Shown in pieces: positions 47,401 to 58,100 of a stretch of 64,000 nucleotides of DNA. Both the position numbers and the translations under genes were made by a program. The notes under the pieces were generated by a model. That model did not search any database. It was given only the letters and a program-made list of their open reading frames with translations, and was not told the DNA's origin. Origin of the DNA: Gnomoniopsis sp. IMI 355080 (Eukaryota; Ascomycota; Sordariomycetes; Diaporthales; Gnomoniaceae); assembly GCA_027946555.1 (NCBI GenBank), contig JAPEVC010000099.1:1-64000 (forward strand), given 5' to 3'. The stretch's first letter is position 1, and each line of letters begins with the position of its first letter.

Positions 47401-47814
47401 GAATGTGACGAGGGCGGAAGCGAGTTTGCGGATGACCAGCGCCATGCTCTCGTCGGACAGAGAGCGCACGAACCAGCCAATGACACTCTGCAGCAGCTGC
47501 CTCGCATCATCCTCGGACAAGCTCGAGCTTTCGGTGTTAAGCTTGATGATAATAGTTAGGGCGCCAAAAAACTTGACTTGGTTGTTGTCTCGTTCCAACA
47601 TGCCATGGGCGAACTGCCATCCTGCAGGTGAACGTTGCAAGCGCTGAAGGGCGTCTTGCGTTCTCGCAATAACCTCAGGCGGCGCGGGTGAATACAAGGC
47701 CAAGACAAGCTAAGAATTGCAGTCAGCACCTGAGCCGTTGTAAAAGTCAGACAAAGTCCATGAAGTTACCGTCTCGGCCTCGTCCATATTGGAAGGGAGT
47801 GGTAGAGGTTCCAT
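44436..47814 (-). CDS. Importin-13/Kap122-type karyopherin
   Basis: Karyopherin-beta proteins carry cargo through nuclear pores; yeast Kap122 (Pdr6) imports TFIIA and related cargo. Exons are 47814-47770, 47709-47192, 47136-47010, 46920-45105, 45050-44866 and 44798-44436, giving 1017 aa, the expected size. The N-terminal region (QVKFFGALTIIIKLNTE) is the Ran-binding Importin-beta N part of the IPO13/Kap122 branch, followed by helical HEAT repeats (QQEALSETAMELFIDVLQNY, LEFWATFVETMTDTVYMDEE). Frame is kept across all five introns. A second in-frame ATG (MDEAET, nine codons later) is an alternative start. Family is firm; the Kap122 rather than Mtr10 assignment rests on the N-terminal motif. Confidence 0.82.
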
Positions 47815-48846
47815 CTTGTAGCCCAATCAACATATCGATGCCTCACAGCCTCGGCCAGAAGGCAGCCCTGCAGGTGCGTGGGAGCTGATCGAAACGTAGC
47901 TGCGAAACTGGAGACACCTGCAAGGCGGGGCAGAGGGCGAAGGGAATGAGGGAATTGGCTGGTGCTTGGTTGAAATGTCTCAAACGCATGGTAAGATGAG
48001 ACCCGAACAAGAGCTGATAGACTCGGGGAAAAAGGCTTGTTTAGAGGTGTTTTGTCACTGGGTCACATAATGTCGTTGGCACATGTCAGGGTGAGGCTAT
48101 ATATCTGCTTCAATCTTTATCGATAAGAGAGTACTGGAGGGACTGACTGCTACAGGGCCGCCCGCCTTTACCTAGGTCGTTCACTCCTTGCTTTAGAGTA
48201 TGATTGATATATCTTTTTTGAGAACACGGTTCTTGGTCGTCATTCATATATACTCTTTGAAATATAAGGGTCTTGGTTTGGCAGCTTGTCCATCCAAGTT
48301 CTTTTGCTTAGAGCTTGGGTGGCTTGTCTTCGTCTTCATATCAGTCCCAAGGCTTTGAGGTTATCTATAATAGCATTTTCAGAAGTGTGAGATCAACCAA
48401 GCTTGAGCGCTGCGACAAGAAGATCAAGATTGCAGAAGGCTTGTGAAGACTCCTGATGACATTTCTGGATACCTATAGTCACTACGTACTAGATGTCACT
48501 TGATAAGAAGAAAAGATAATTGTTCGAATTTTAAACCGATGCAAAACGGCTGCGACTGCAGGGATGGAGGTCATTTCTGGAGGGGGCAGGCCTAATTAGG
48601 TAGGACAGACAGGGAACACTGAAGTGGGCCTGGGCAACACTTGACAGAGGAAGGTAGGTGGGTGCGCGGGTAGGGTGGGGGTGCTGCACAACCCGAGCCA
48701 TTTCTACCGTCCTAGCAGCTTCTAGGTACAGCACGCCTCACCCTCAAATAGTTCCGCTTTGATACTTGAACTCATCCAGCGCCTCTTCCCAGGCCTCCTC
48801 TGTCCCTACTTCCATAGCCGAGCAGCCTCGTTTGAAGTAGGCCTTG
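47815..48846. promoter_or_regulatory. Divergent karyopherin/aminopeptidase P upstream region
   Basis: About 1 kb. Contains AT-rich stretches (48180-48260) and a G/T-rich tract near 48655-48690. No gene or RNA recognised. Confidence 0.45.
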
Positions 48847-51137
48847 ATGTTCCTCATCCTCCCACAACGCCTATTTGTTTCCACAGGCAAGGCTTCGTCA
48901 TTTGCTCCTAGAGTATCTCGGGTCAGACATTCCTCGCTTAGTGCCTTTATCGCTTCCGGCATTGTTCCCGCGACAACATCACTTTTCTGGAAATCTACAC
49001 ATAGCAGTGCAACAGCAGACATGGAGACCGTGGACAGCAGCAAACGGCTCTCGGAGTTGCGTAAGCTCATGAAGGAGCGCAACATTGACATATACGGTGC
49101 GTCCTCATGTTTACGTCGAGCTTTGTCTGCCGTGGTTCAACGCTCACAATGCCACGTTGCAAGTCGTCCCGTCCGAGGACAGTCATTCTTCTGAGTATAT
49201 TGCTCCCTGCGATGCCAGGAGAGAATTCATCTCGGGCTTCAGCGGCTCAGCAGGATGTGCAGTTGTCACTCACACCATGGCCGCATTGGCAACCGATGGG
49301 AGATATTTCAACCAAGCGTCCAAGCAGCTGGACAACAACTGGACTCTTCTGAAGCAGGGCCTGCAGGATGTTCCCACCTGGCAGGAGTGGGCCGCAGAGC
49401 AATCCGTGGGCGGAAAGACGGTTGGCGTGGACCCTACTCTCGTCACAAGCTCTACCGCAGTCAAGCTCACCGCCGATATCGAGAAAAAGGGCGGCAAGAC
49501 CCTTATCGCAGTCACTGACAACTTGGTTGACATTGTCTGGGGTTCCGCCCGACCAAGCCGTCCCAACGAACCTGTCAAGCTGCTCCAGCATCAATACGCC
49601 GGCAAGGACACTAAGGACAAACTCGTTGGCCTTCGTAAGGAGTTGGCCAAGAAGAACCTTGCTTGTTTCGTTGTTTCCATGCTTGACGAAGTTGCGTGGC
49701 TGTTCAACCTGCGAGGGAACGATATTCCATACAATCCTGTCTTCTTCTCTTACGCGATTATCACTGCCGATGAGGCCACTCTTTACGTCGATGTCGCAAA
49801 ACTGACCCTTGAGTCTATCAGCTACTTGGCCGAGAGCAACGTCACTGTGAAACCTTATGACAGCCTCTTTGGGGACGCGAAGGCCCTCAGCCAGACGCTA
49901 TCCACTTCAGAGGGCGCTAATGGTGAGAAAGCGGCAGCACCAAGGCAATACTCAATCTCCAACAAGGGTTCATGGGCTCTGCAGCTCGCTCTTGGAGGCG
50001 AAAATCACGTGGAGGAAATCCGTTCTCCCGTTGGCGATTTCAAGGCACAGAAGAACGACAGGGAACTGGAAGGAATGCGCCAGTGTCACATCAGAGATGG
50101 TGCGGCACTGACAGCTTATTTCGCGTGGTTGGAAGATCAACTGGTCAACAAAAAGGCTGTACTGGATGAGGTGACTGCAGCTGATAAGCTGGAAGAACTG
50201 CGATCAAAGCAGAAGGATTTCGTGGGCCTGTCCTTCCCGACTATATCGTCAACAGGTCCGAAGTAAGTCCATTTTCCAGGGAAGGATTCTGTGAATATTC
50301 GAACTAACAGATACAAGTGCTGCTGTGATTCACTACCAGCCCGAAAGAGGCAACTGCTCGATCATCGACCCGAACCAGGTCTATCTATGCGACTCCGGGG
50401 CCCAGTATCTTGACGGCACAACTGACACAACACGAACCCTACATTTTGGAACGCCCACTCCCAAGGAAAAACTGGGCAACACGCTTGTTCTCAAGGGTAA
50501 TATAGCCCTGGACCAGGCCATTTTCCCAAAGGGTACTACCGGCTTTGCTTTGGACTGCTTGGCTCGTCAATTCCTTTGGGTATGTCACTACTTCGCGATA
50601 CTGATTCTGGTATTCGAGACTAACACGCATCCACAGAAAGAGGGTCTGGATTATCGTCATGGTACGGGGCACGGCGTTGGATCTTACCTGAATGTCCATG
50701 TGAGTTGACATCCTCAAGAGCGACGCGCGCTTGTGGCAAAGCGAAGTAGTTACTGATCAAATTCACCTCAACAGGAAGGTCCCATTGGTATCGGAACCAG
50801 GAAAAACTATGCGGACGTTTTCATTTCAGCAGGTAATGTAACGTCCATCGAGCCAGGCTACTACGAGGACTCTCATTTCGGAATCCGGATCGAGAATATT
50901 GCGATCGTCAAAGAGGTGACAACACCCTATCAGTTTGGCGAGAGGCCGTTCCTTGGCTTTGAGCATGTGACCATGACACCATACTGCCGGAACTTGATCG
51001 ACATCGACCTGTTGACAGAGGGGGAGAAGGAATGGATCAACGACCACCACAAGGAGATTTACGAGAAGACCAAGGACCTACTCAAGGATGACGAGGTTGC
51101 CCTGGCGTGGCTAAAGCGGGAGACGGCGCCTCTGTGA
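48847..51137 (+). CDS. Xaa-Pro aminopeptidase P (M24B)
   Basis: This metallopeptidase removes the N-terminal residue from peptides with proline in second place, using two Mn ions. Exons 48847-49096, 49164-50262, 50318-50579, 50637-50699 and 50775-51137 give 678 aa. The ATG at 49021 would give a 620-aa form, close to known cytosolic enzymes. The extra 58 residues are free of acid until the last, rich in Arg, Ser and hydrophobics, and look like a mitochondrial presequence. Motifs seen are [12 protein letters not shown], the metal ligands in [33 protein letters not shown], and [19 protein letters not shown]. It ends 108 bp from the converging FUN14 gene. Confidence 0.92.
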
Positions 51138-51245
51138 ACAAAAACGGATATCAAGCGGAAAGAACATTACGATAGCTGGAAGGAGGAAGTCAAATGGCAG
51201 GCGTTCATGACCGCCAATGGGTGGAATGTGTATGATATTGTCGGT

Positions 51246-51830
51246 CTAAAATTGCATGAAGGCTGCCAGCGCAAAGGTTGTTCCGAAGGCCAGCTTGAAA
51301 GTTGGGTTCTTGCTGAGAGCAGACAAGACATGCGAAGATTCCACCTTCTGTCTTATCTTCAACATGCCCAATAAGTCAATACCGTTGCGAGAAGCAAGCT
51401 GGCAAACAATTAGTCGAGCTCACGCAGTCCGGCACGGGACGAGCCAAGACAGCAGCTTACCTGAACGGCCACGATTGCGATTCCGGTAAGTAGGACGAGA
51501 GTCTTTGAAAAGAATGACACAAGCACACCAGTCACGAAGCCTGTAAAACCTGGTCAGAATTCCATGCCTGTCCTCGATATGCACTTCTACAGCCATACCT
51601 GCAAGGCTACCTCCAGACAATTGTCTGATGACGTCAGGGTTCAACCATTCTTTAGAATCCTCCACCGCACGCGACGCAGCTGGTGAGGGAGATCTTGAGG
51701 CTGAGGCCTGCATGGAGTCGAGCCGGATGGGTTGTTGGCGATTGACGAGGAACATGCCCGTCGAGATACTGAGGGTGAGTGGGACGGCGTGGCGTCGCAG
51801 CGCACCGCGGCAGAGCGCGACTGTTGCCAT
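51246..51830 (-). CDS. FUN14-domain mitochondrial outer-membrane protein
   Basis: FUN14 proteins are small outer-membrane proteins; mammalian FUNDC1 is a mitophagy receptor, and fungal members are less well defined. Exons 51830-51599, 51540-51461 and 51398-51246 give 154 aa. The N-terminal half is basic and Ser/Ala-rich. The FUN14 domain starts at LSGGSLAGFVTGVLVSFFSK, with a glycine-patterned helix, followed by TLVLLTGIAIVAVQ and a final hydrophobic segment (FKLAFGTTFALAAFMQF). I saw no clear LC3-interacting motif of the FUNDC1 type (YxxL near the start). Both introns are GT-AG with CTAAT-like branch sites. Confidence 0.87.
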
Positions 51831-52749
51831 GACTTGGAGATTGACAGAGATCGATTGTTCACCTAGATGTGAGAATTTTAATGCCGATAGACGACACAAA
51901 GATACAAAGGGCTCGAGGAGTATGGGTAGAATCAAATATGACTGGGCAAGTATGTCTGGTACTGCCAGGTACGCTGTATACGCTGACGTAATAATTCATC
52001 CCAGTAAGCGACGTCAATGTTCAATTGCAGGGATGTGCGCTGGAATGGCGCACCCCCCCCCCCTTCTTCCACCACCTTGACAAACACCTATTCGAAAGTC
52101 CGCCCTTCCTCTCTCGTAATTTGATTGAAGATTCCGGGAATTATGGTTACCTTTGTTTTGGACCTATCTTTGGTCTTTTGGAAGGAAGTTGGTTTTTACA
52201 ATGTATAATTGATCCCCGAAGTCGACCACACACATGACCATGCCTCCATCATATGAAGATTTCCATTTCGGGCAAGAGCGTTTCCCACCACAAATTGTTC
52301 GCTCGGTAGGCTACTATGACTTACTAGCTGTCCAAAACTACCGGTTGCTAGCTTTGATTTGGGTGCGCTTCAAAACTTTCGTCCACTCTCAGTACTGCCT
52401 AATTTCCCTGAAAGTCCCACCGTTCTCTGCGAAGAGTTGTTTCTTCGTCGTTCCACTTCACTTTATTCTGTTTTTCCTTCCACTGTGGTCCACGATTATC
52501 TTCTTAATTATTCCACGATATTCTCCAAGTCACCAGCCACCGTGACAATAACCTTTATTTGACAACCATATTCCATATCAATATTCTGCGAATTCACTGC
52601 ACACAACTTTGTAAAATAAAGTCCACCATCAATTTGTGCATTTCCATTCTTCTCCTTCAATAAGTATCACCAAACTTAACTAATTCTTACTCATCTCCTT
52701 CTACAGCTTCTCGGTTGAGCCAAGCACCGCCCACTGGACTGGAGTAAAC
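51831..52749. promoter_or_regulatory. Divergent FUN14/FHA-kinase upstream region
   Basis: About 920 bp. Holds a C11 run and a long pyrimidine-rich leader (about 52380-52740) before the kinase ATG. No gene recognised. Confidence 0.45.
52054..52064. repeat. C11 homopolymer
   Basis: Eleven consecutive C in the FUN14/kinase intergenic region. Confidence 0.95.
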
Positions 52750-54702
52750 ATGTCGTCTTCGCCATTCTCTTCGCCATCCTCGCCGCCACCCTCTTCACCG
52801 CCCTCTTCACCACCGTCTTCGCCGCCGTCTGGGGCTGTTGCAACGCTGGAGTTTGAGAACCGGTCAACAGTGCCGGCTACCAGAGGTCAGTTGTGCTGTA
52901 CTGAATATTGGTGCAGTCAGATCTAACCCAGCTCTTCAGGATACTACCACATTCACCCTGACCAAACTCTGAAGTTTGGGCGTGACACGCAGTCTAAGTT
53001 AGTCCAAACAGTCAGCGAACCATTTGACCTGCATGTGTATTGATAGATTTGACTACAGCGACTATTCGTTTGACTGTATTGGTCTTTCCCGCAATCACCT
53101 GGAATTCTACTCCATCACTATCGACAAGGAGGCTGAGCCCATGGTCTACGTTCGGGACCGCCAATCAGCCAATGGCACTTTTGTCAATGGATCCCTCATT
53201 GGCCGAAGCAGTGGAGTGACCCCTGGAAGACTACTCGACGACGGAGACATCATCACCAGCAAGGCGAAATGGCATTTCAGAGTGAAGCTCTTGGCAATGA
53301 AGAGAATGCCTCTCAGCACCATACAACGGGCTGAGGCCAAGGTGAGCCGATTTGTGTAGTACATTCTACGAGAATATTTCTCTAACATCACCAAGTTCTT
53401 CAGCAGCCAGTACATCATCTCAGACATGGTCCTTGGCTCTGGGACGTCGACGACAGTCCGCCTTGCCCACGATGTGACGACCGGCCAGCAGCTAGCCTGC
53501 AAGGTCTACGACCTCCGGGTGCGGATGTCGTACATGTTTAGCGGAGAGGTCATGGCGATCATGCGCGCTGTGGATCTGACTACATCACTGGACCACCCGA
53601 ACATCTCGTCTTTGAAATGCGCCTACAAATCTCGTCACACACTGTTCGTGTTCGAAGAGCTGGCAGCAGGCGGTGACTTGTACTCCTTGGTCTGCGGACG
53701 ACCTCGACTTACGGAGTTGGAAGTCAAGTGGATGCTGCGTCAGATGCTGTCAGGCTTACAGTATTTGCACGCCAAGGGAATTGCCCACCGCGACATCAAG
53801 CTCGAAAATGTGCTATTGTGTGTCTGCCAAAACCCTGCGGTAAGTCCCCCGCCCCCGCCCCATTTGAGAGAGACAAGGTACTAAATATTGTGCCCCAGCA
53901 TCGCATCGCCCTCACCGACTTTGGCCACGCCGAAGTGATGCCCAAGGGAGGAAGCCTAAAAAGCGGCGCCGGCACTCCTGGTTGGCAGGCTCCTGAACTG
54001 TTTCACGAAGGCAGAGCTCATGGCCTAGCCGTCGATATGTGGTCCATGGGAATGGTGGCCGTGCAACTGTTAATTGGCAGATGCCAGTCAAGAACGATGA
54101 ACAAGATAGAAGACACCCTCCCGGCCGAGCCGGACATCAAGACTCTCGACTTCAAAAGCGTTTTCGACGAGATCTACGAGATCCGTCACGAACTCATCTC
54201 AGATGGGAGCCCACGCGAGGACTTCATTCACCGATGCTTAGAATGCGACCCGGACAAGCGCCTGACGGTCAACGAGGCCTTGGAGCATCCCTACATCAAC
54301 GAACCCGCCGGTGTCCGACAGCGGTTCGAGAGAAGTGCACAACAGACCACCGCAGGCTGGACGAGCCGCATAGCCAGGGCGGAAATCCAAGTTCTGCCCG
54401 ACGTGCTCCGCCCTCCACCCTCCTTTGCGAATGGCATCAAAGAGCAGATTGAGCCCAAGATGTTCATTCATGAGAAGAAGGGCGCCTTGGAGGAGGACAT
54501 TGAGTACTTGAAATCACCTCATTTCAAATTCACCAAGGCTCTTGATACTAAGTCCGCTCAATTTGATAAGGATGAAGAGAGGGTGGAAAGTTGTACGAAG
54601 CGCGCTCGATCTGATGAGGCTGAAGAGAAAGAGGAAAGTTGTTCGAAGCGAGCTCGATCTGATGAGGCTGAAGAGAAGGAGGAGAGTTGTACGAAGCAAT
54701 GA
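52750..54702 (+). CDS. FHA-domain Ser/Thr protein kinase (Rad53/Mek1/Cds1-like)
   Basis: An N-terminal FHA domain plus a kinase domain is the layout of Cds1/Chk2 and Mek1 checkpoint kinases, which act on DNA damage or meiotic recombination. Exons 52750-52885, 52940-52997, 53047-53341, 53411-53839 and 53899-54702 give 573 aa. Residues 2-27 are SSPP repeats. The FHA domain (about 46-150) shows KFGRD, GLSRNHLEF and SANGTFVNG, the phosphothreonine-binding residues. The kinase (about 165-440) has a GSGTSTTV loop, Lys194, HRDIKLEN with Asp291, DFG at 313-315 and GTPGWQAPE. The tail carries a 16-aa repeat of basic and acidic clusters. Sequence is divergent from textbook Rad53 or Mek1, so it may be a lineage-specific paralogue; I cannot choose. 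Confidence 0.88.
54586..54699 (+). repeat. 48-bp tandem repeat at the 3' end of the FHA kinase
   Basis: Two full units (54586-54633, 54634-54681) and a partial third (54682-54699). Each encodes ESC-T/S-KRARSDEAEEKE, pairing a KRAR basic cluster (possible nuclear localisation signal) with an acidic cluster. Confidence 0.93.
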
Positions 54703-55113
54703 AATCTGGCAATGGCTAAGACAAAGTAGCAAATATAACATGGATGTTGTATGGCCACCACTACGGGCCTGATTCATTTCATGTTGTAGCCTCAGTATCT
54801 AATCCTACTTCCGTTCAACGTGACTCGATCATGCCTGTGACAATTAGAAGGCCAATTTCTAACCCATAGGGATGTCTGAGGAGGTAGCGTCATTGAACAT
54901 GTGGACCACAGGTACTGAGCTTGTAAAGCACGTAAACATTTGCACACTGATAGGCCATCGACCCAACAAGGTTTCGAGAAAAGTATCAAATACAATAAAT
55001 GAACAGTAGCATGTTCTATTTCCTTTTAGTCGCCCTGAACGCCATTTATTAAGCAACAAACTCCAACCATGCATCCTGACTGCCCATGTTGCAAATGCGC
55101 ATCCAAAGACCTC
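54703..55113. other. Intergenic region between converging FHA kinase and MDN1
   Basis: 411 bp with both 3' UTRs. No gene seen. Confidence 0.5.
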
Positions 55114-58100
55114 TCACGAGTTGACCTCAGCAAACCAGGTCCTCAACAACCCAGCTAATGCACCTGGTAAATCCTCAAGATTGTGCACAATGAGATAGTA
55201 CTGGAATGGGAACGTGTCCAGGTATCTCTCAATGACAACTCTGCTCTCACCGTCCGCTGACTTCAAGAACTTAGCCTCCTTGAGTTCCAGCACACTGTCA
55301 CCCTTCTTCGTGCTCGAGTCATCCATGATTATGAACACCACCATGATCCGCTCCTCAAGCGCCTCACGCAGAAGCCTGCGGATCCGTTCGTGCGCTGAGC
55401 TTGGCGTCAGGCCATCAGACAGGATGAGAGCCAACTGCCACAAGTCCTCTCCGCTCCCTGAGCGGTTGGTGTTGCGCGCCGTGCGGAACTGATCGATGGT
55501 CTGCCGCACGAGCAGACTGATATCTGTGCGGTCCTGCTCAAAGCTGAAGTTCTGCAGGACCTTGGCACCGGCATCGTGCGAGTTGAGGAGTGGCGCGGTG
55601 AGATCGTGCGCAGTAAAGACCTCTGCTCCGAAGCCCAGCACACCAACTTGGCCGACCTCGAGCATCGCCAGTGCGCGAGCGACCATCACCAGCGACTCGA
55701 GGGCCATGGTGCCCGAGCTTGTCTCGCCCATACTGCGGGAGTCGTCCAGGCAGAGGAGGATCTGGTATGTGCGCTTGGTCGGGATGGCGCGGCGCATCCA
55801 GATCTTGTCGCGCTTGTAGGACGAAGCAATATAAGGGATGATTTTCTTGATGTTGAGGCGCTTGCCGGTGCGGTAAGACCCGGAGAGCTTCGTGGATTGA
55901 GAAGGCGTGAGAATGAGACGCAGTTGAGAAGTGAGGGCGAGTGACAGAGGGTGAGTCTTTGTCTGGAAGGTGGTCCAGGACTCAAGCGCGGCGGCGTAGT
56001 CCCCAAGAGGCCGATCGTCGCCCGAGATGTGCGTTGTCGAAAGCTGAGTTGACGTTTCCTCTACAATCTGTTCGTCGTCGTCTGTCTCCATCGCTCGTGT
56101 GGGAGACTCAGACCGTTCCTTGTTGAATGCGCCACGTCGAGTTGCGACACCAGTTCTCGAATCATCCTGGTCAGGTTTCTCTTGGTCTTTGAGCTCCTCC
56201 TGCGCTGTCTCATCAAAGTCCTCATCAACGTCCTTCATCTCTTCGTCATCCTGCTGAGGCGGCATCACGCGACTCTCAGAATCCTTGATATCCTCATCGA
56301 TGGCCATGGATTCGTCAAGGGGCTGAACTTCATCTTCCGCCGCGGCACCAAGAGCCTGCGCGTCAGGAGCATCGTCATCGTTCTGGAGATGCTGAAACTC
56401 CTTTTGCGCCATGTCGGCGTCTTGTTTTTGTCGCTCTTCTTGTTGCTGGTCCATGGCCTCTTTAATGTCCTGGTTTTGCCTATACCAACGTTCCAGAGCA
56501 TCTCCGAGTTTCTTGAAAGGCTGCGATTGGGACGACTCGCCCTGTTTGTCAGCTTCGTCAGCCTGTTTGTGGTCGTCGTCTTCTCTTGACATGGCGCCTT
56601 CATTGCCAGCAGCAGTTTCTTGGTCCTCTGCATTCTGGCCCATCTCTCCGTGGTCGCGCTGTGCTGCTTTGGACTGGGCGCTTTGGTCGTCCTCTCCCTC
56701 CATGTTGTTTTGGTCCTGCGCAGCGCCACTCTTCACATCGCTTGGAGCAGCGTTGTCCGGATCGGCATGCGCATCATCGTTAGGGTTCAATGGAGGCTTT
56801 TCCTCGTCTTTGTCGCCTTCTTCGGCGCCTTCTTCCTCCGCCTCTGGCTCCCGGTCTTCCATTTCCGCATTCTCGCCCTGCATGTCCTCATCAGGGTTGT
56901 CAGGATCGATCTCCTGCTCGACGTCGTCTTGATTCATTTCCGCCGGGTTGCCATCTCCTTCGTCCACATTCTGTTCGGCTCCATCTTCCTTTGCTTCCTC
57001 CTCAGCGTCATCCTGCTGGACGTCTGATAACTTGTCCAAGTCATCGTCTGATATAGCGGATTCAGCGTCATCACCATCGATATCCATATCATCCGGCAGA
57101 GCCAACGCCTCATTCTCGTTGACATTCTGGTCTTGTCGGTTGAGCTCTTCTTGCGCCTCGCCCTCATCTTGCTCCGGACCGGCCTCCTCTTCTGGCTCCG
57201 GATTGGCTTGGTCTGGCTGATCTTGGGGTTGAGCGTCGTCATCTTTGCCGTCGCCGTTCTCATCAGCAGCTACTTGCTCATCCTCTTTCTTCTGACCCTT
57301 GGACTGGTCTCCCTTCTGATCCTTCTCGGCATCATCGCCATCTCCGTCCCACATCTTTTCGTCAACAGCAGTGGGATCAAGATCGTCAACATCACCAGCT
57401 TCTTCATCCATGTCGTCCTCTTCTTCATCGCCATCTTTGTCGTCTCCGTTTTTGTCGTCCTCATCACCAGCGGCGCTACCCATCTCGCCCTCCATCTCTT
57501 CTTGGCCCATGTCGACCGCGTCTTCCTGATCTTCGATGTCGCCGTCCTTCTCTTTATTTGGTTCTTGAGCAAGCTCTGTTAGATCTTCGTCAGGCTGAAT
57601 GTCTTTGCTGATATCCTCTGCACCCTCGCCATCGCCTAGGCCGGTGCCACTCTCTAGGTTGCCTGTCTCCCCCGAAGTTTCATCAGATTTCTCTTGCGGA
57701 GTACAGAAGCCCCTGGACGCAATCTCCACGAAAGCCTTGCCAAGATTGAGCGCCATCTTTGAGCTGGCGCGATGCAGATCCGCTTGGTCGGCTACCGTCT
57801 TTCGGCATGTGCTGGCATATTGTTGAAGGACTGGCAGGGTCACCGCGAGAAGGGAGAATGTCGCATTTCGAATGGCATGCTCGTGCAAACCCACGTTTCT
57901 GAGATGAGAAATGACTTCCTCAACTCCGCCTATGATCGTGTCCATTCGCAGAGACTTGGCTAGAATGTCGAGGTTGTCGTTATATTGTATCAACCACGAG
58001 GGCTCATCGGCGGTTGTCGGCATTGATGCTGCAGCCTTTTGGAATTTCTGCACGGCGTCGAGGACCTTCTTGGAGAGCGTGAGCGTCTTGTCGACGAACA

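Noticed and set aside
56182..57582. Long open frames on the + strand opposite the midasin acidic region
   Set aside because: They are the mirror of GAG/GAT-rich codons: reverse frames of Asp/Glu-rich DNA are stop-poor and give Leu/Val/Ser-rich nonsense. The minus strand is clearly midasin.
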